A DNA stretch of 40,455 nucleotides from NCBI GenBank assembly GCA_027061995.1, contig JAMOUT010000059.1, positions 1 through 40,455 of the forward strand, read 5' to 3'. The notes under the pieces were generated by a model. It did not search any database and had not been told where the DNA came from. It saw only the letters and a program-made list of their open reading frames with translations. Made by a program: the position numbers and the translations under genes. This stretch comes from Candidatus Aminicenantota bacterium (GTDB taxonomy: Bacteria > Acidobacteriota > Aminicenantia > JAMOAD01). Position 1 is the first letter of the stretch. Each line of letters starts with the position of its first letter. This document shows positions 39,488 through 40,455 of the stretch, one piece after another.

Positions 39488-40348
39488 ATGAAGATAGAGC
39501 TTGAATGCTTCCCATGCCTTTTCAATCAATTAAACAGAACCTTAAAATTAATAACCGATGACAAATTTAAAATAAAAGAGATAATAGATGAAATGGGAAT
39601 CAGATTAAAAAACATAAATTTCGATATGAGTCCACCTGAAGCCGGAGCTATCTTATATTCTCTGATTAATGAAAGATTAAAAATAAAAGACCCTTATCAA
39701 AACATAAAAAAAGAAAGTATAAAACTCGGAATAAAACTTTATCCGGAATTAAAAAAACAGGTGGAAGAATCCGAAGACAGATTATTGGAATCTGTTAAAA
39801 TAGCGATAGCCGGTAATATTATAGATTTCGGAGCACAGGAAGAATTTGATATTCAGAAAGAACTCTTAAAAATCAAAGATGAGGAGTTTAATTTAAGTGA
39901 TTATAATCGTTTCAAAGATAAAATAAAAGATTCAAATCAGATTCTTGTTATAGGTGACAATGCAGGGGAAACTGTTTTTGATAGAATATTATTGGAAGAA
40001 TTTAAAGATAAAAAAATAATATATGCGGTCAGAGGATTCCCCACTATAAATGATGCTACAAGAGAGGATGCCATAGCTTCGGGAATTGATAAACTTGCAA
40101 ATATCATAACAACTGGAAGCAATATACCGGGAGTTGTCATCAATAAAACTTCAGAAGAATTTAATGATTATTTTTATAATTCTGATATTGTTATAAGCAA
40201 AGGGCAGGGGAACTATGAAACACTGTCTGAAATTGATAGGGATATCTTTTTCCTGTTTAAAATAAAATGCTCGGTTGTTTCAAATAAATTAGACTTACCT
40301 ATTGGCGAATCAATCCTCCGTTATAAAACCCTAAAAATCGAACAATAA
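39488..40348 (+). CDS. DUF89/ARMT1-like metal-dependent phosphatase family protein
   Basis: A 286-residue protein of the DUF89 family, related to metal-dependent carbohydrate-phosphate phosphatases. The N-terminal domain begins ELECFPCLFNQ with Cys 7 and 10. The Rossmann-like part carries LVIGDNAGETVFDRILLEE, the conserved Asp-Asn metal site, and ISKGQGNYETLSE near the end, with KIKCSVVSNKLDLP after it. Family members hydrolyse damaged sugar phosphates; the substrate here is unknown. AGGAGG precedes the ATG. Confidence 0.87.
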   Translation: MKIELECFPCLFNQLNRTLKLITDDKFKIKEIIDEMGIRLKNINFDMSPPEAGAILYSLINERLKIKDPYQNIKKESIKLGIKLYPELKKQVEESEDRLLESVKIAIAGNIIDFGAQEEFDIQKELLKIKDEEFNLSDYNRFKDKIKDSNQILVIGDNAGETVFDRILLEEFKDKKIIYAVRGFPTINDATREDAIASGIDKLANIITTGSNIPGVVINKTSEEFNDYFYNSDIVISKGQGNYETLSEIDRDIFFLFKIKCSVVSNKLDLPIGESILRYKTLKIEQ

Positions 40349-40396
40349 CTGTAAAAATAGTGGCAAGAAAGCAAAGAATATTATAAAATATAGTAT

Positions 40397-40442
40397 CTTC
40401 ACCCACCAAGGAGAAAATTTACTTTTCACCTAGTGGGTGAAG
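40397..40442. repeat. Long imperfect hairpin at the right edge
   Basis: CTTCACCCAC (40397-40406) and GTGGGTGAAG (40433-40442) are perfect inverted copies, and the bases inside (AGGAGAAAA against TTTTCACCT) extend the pairing with one bulge and a mismatch. It follows the DUF89 gene but has no T run, so it may be the end of a neighbouring element outside the window. Confidence 0.6.
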
Positions 40443-40455
40443 AAATAAACCACAA

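Noticed and set aside
40349-40396. A second sigma-54 promoter (TGGCAAGAAAGC)
   Set aside because: The -12 element is not TTGC at the required spacing, and no gene follows inside the window.
1-40455. CRISPR array, prophage or insertion sequence
   Set aside because: I found no regularly spaced direct repeats, transposase, integrase or phage structural genes on either strand.

Overview
The window is a low-GC (roughly one third G+C by eye) bacterial chromosome segment, densely packed with short operons on both strands. The organism should be a diderm: it has lpxB (lipid A), secreted proteins and a lipoprotein. It is probably an anaerobe, because it carries an 'orange protein' (ORP)-like cluster of NifX/NafY-fold proteins and ferredoxin-MinD ATPases, plus a free ferredoxin. 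I cannot assign a phylum from the sequence alone. No phage, insertion sequence, CRISPR array or integron is recognisable.

Layout. 1-83: start of a secreted-protein gene cut by the window edge. 84-885: non-coding, with an imperfect inverted-repeat element and an (AG)11 tract. 886-3624 (minus): pyrR-pyrB-pyrC. 4007-8836 (plus): phoH, a 7TM-HD phosphodiesterase, ybeY and a CorC-like protein, all overlapping. 8895-10595 (plus): an ICMT-like methyltransferase and rarD. 10576-13431 (minus): an ArsC-like/LMW-PTP protein, lpxB, a pseudopilin-like protein and a SanA-like protein. 13566-18480 (minus): the ORP-like operon, with a divergent sigma-54 activator at 18645-19928. 19952-20024 (minus): tRNA-Phe. 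20196-22529 (plus): ferredoxin, an Mrp ATPase, a site-2 protease and a Trm112-like zinc protein. 22574-27848 (plus): pmbA, three secreted or lipoprotein genes and an MFS transporter. 27868-29398 (minus): rdgB, mgtC and a zinc-ribbon protein. 29643-32184 (plus): an exported M3 peptidase and a small Cys-rich protein. 32185-33958 (minus): an RlmD/RumA-type methyltransferase and cysC. 34147-40348 (plus): tRNA(CAU)-tilS, an EF-G paralogue, purC, cvpA, a Fis-like protein and a DUF89 protein.

The most interesting region is 13.5-18.6 kb. It holds five NifX/NafY-fold proteins, a DUF59 protein, two ATPases that each carry two [4Fe-4S] motifs, a Gly/Arg-rich protein and an unlisted 42-residue protein. 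A full-consensus sigma-54 promoter (18491-18506) drives it, and the matching PAS-AAA+-HTH activator is transcribed divergently. Four of the proteins carry FG/RG-rich tails. The architecture matches the anaerobe-specific ORP system known from Desulfovibrio (sigma-54 control, divergent activator), but the low-complexity tails and the small protein look distinctive.

A second theme is transcription. At several genes without a Shine-Dalgarno sequence (pmbA, the sigma-54 activator, the first ORP gene, the pseudopilin-like gene, the SanA-like gene) the predicted transcription start falls on or within about 3 nt of the start codon, which suggests widespread leaderless mRNAs. tilS has no Shine-Dalgarno sequence and begins 13 nt after the end of a CAU tRNA, so it may be expressed from tRNA processing.
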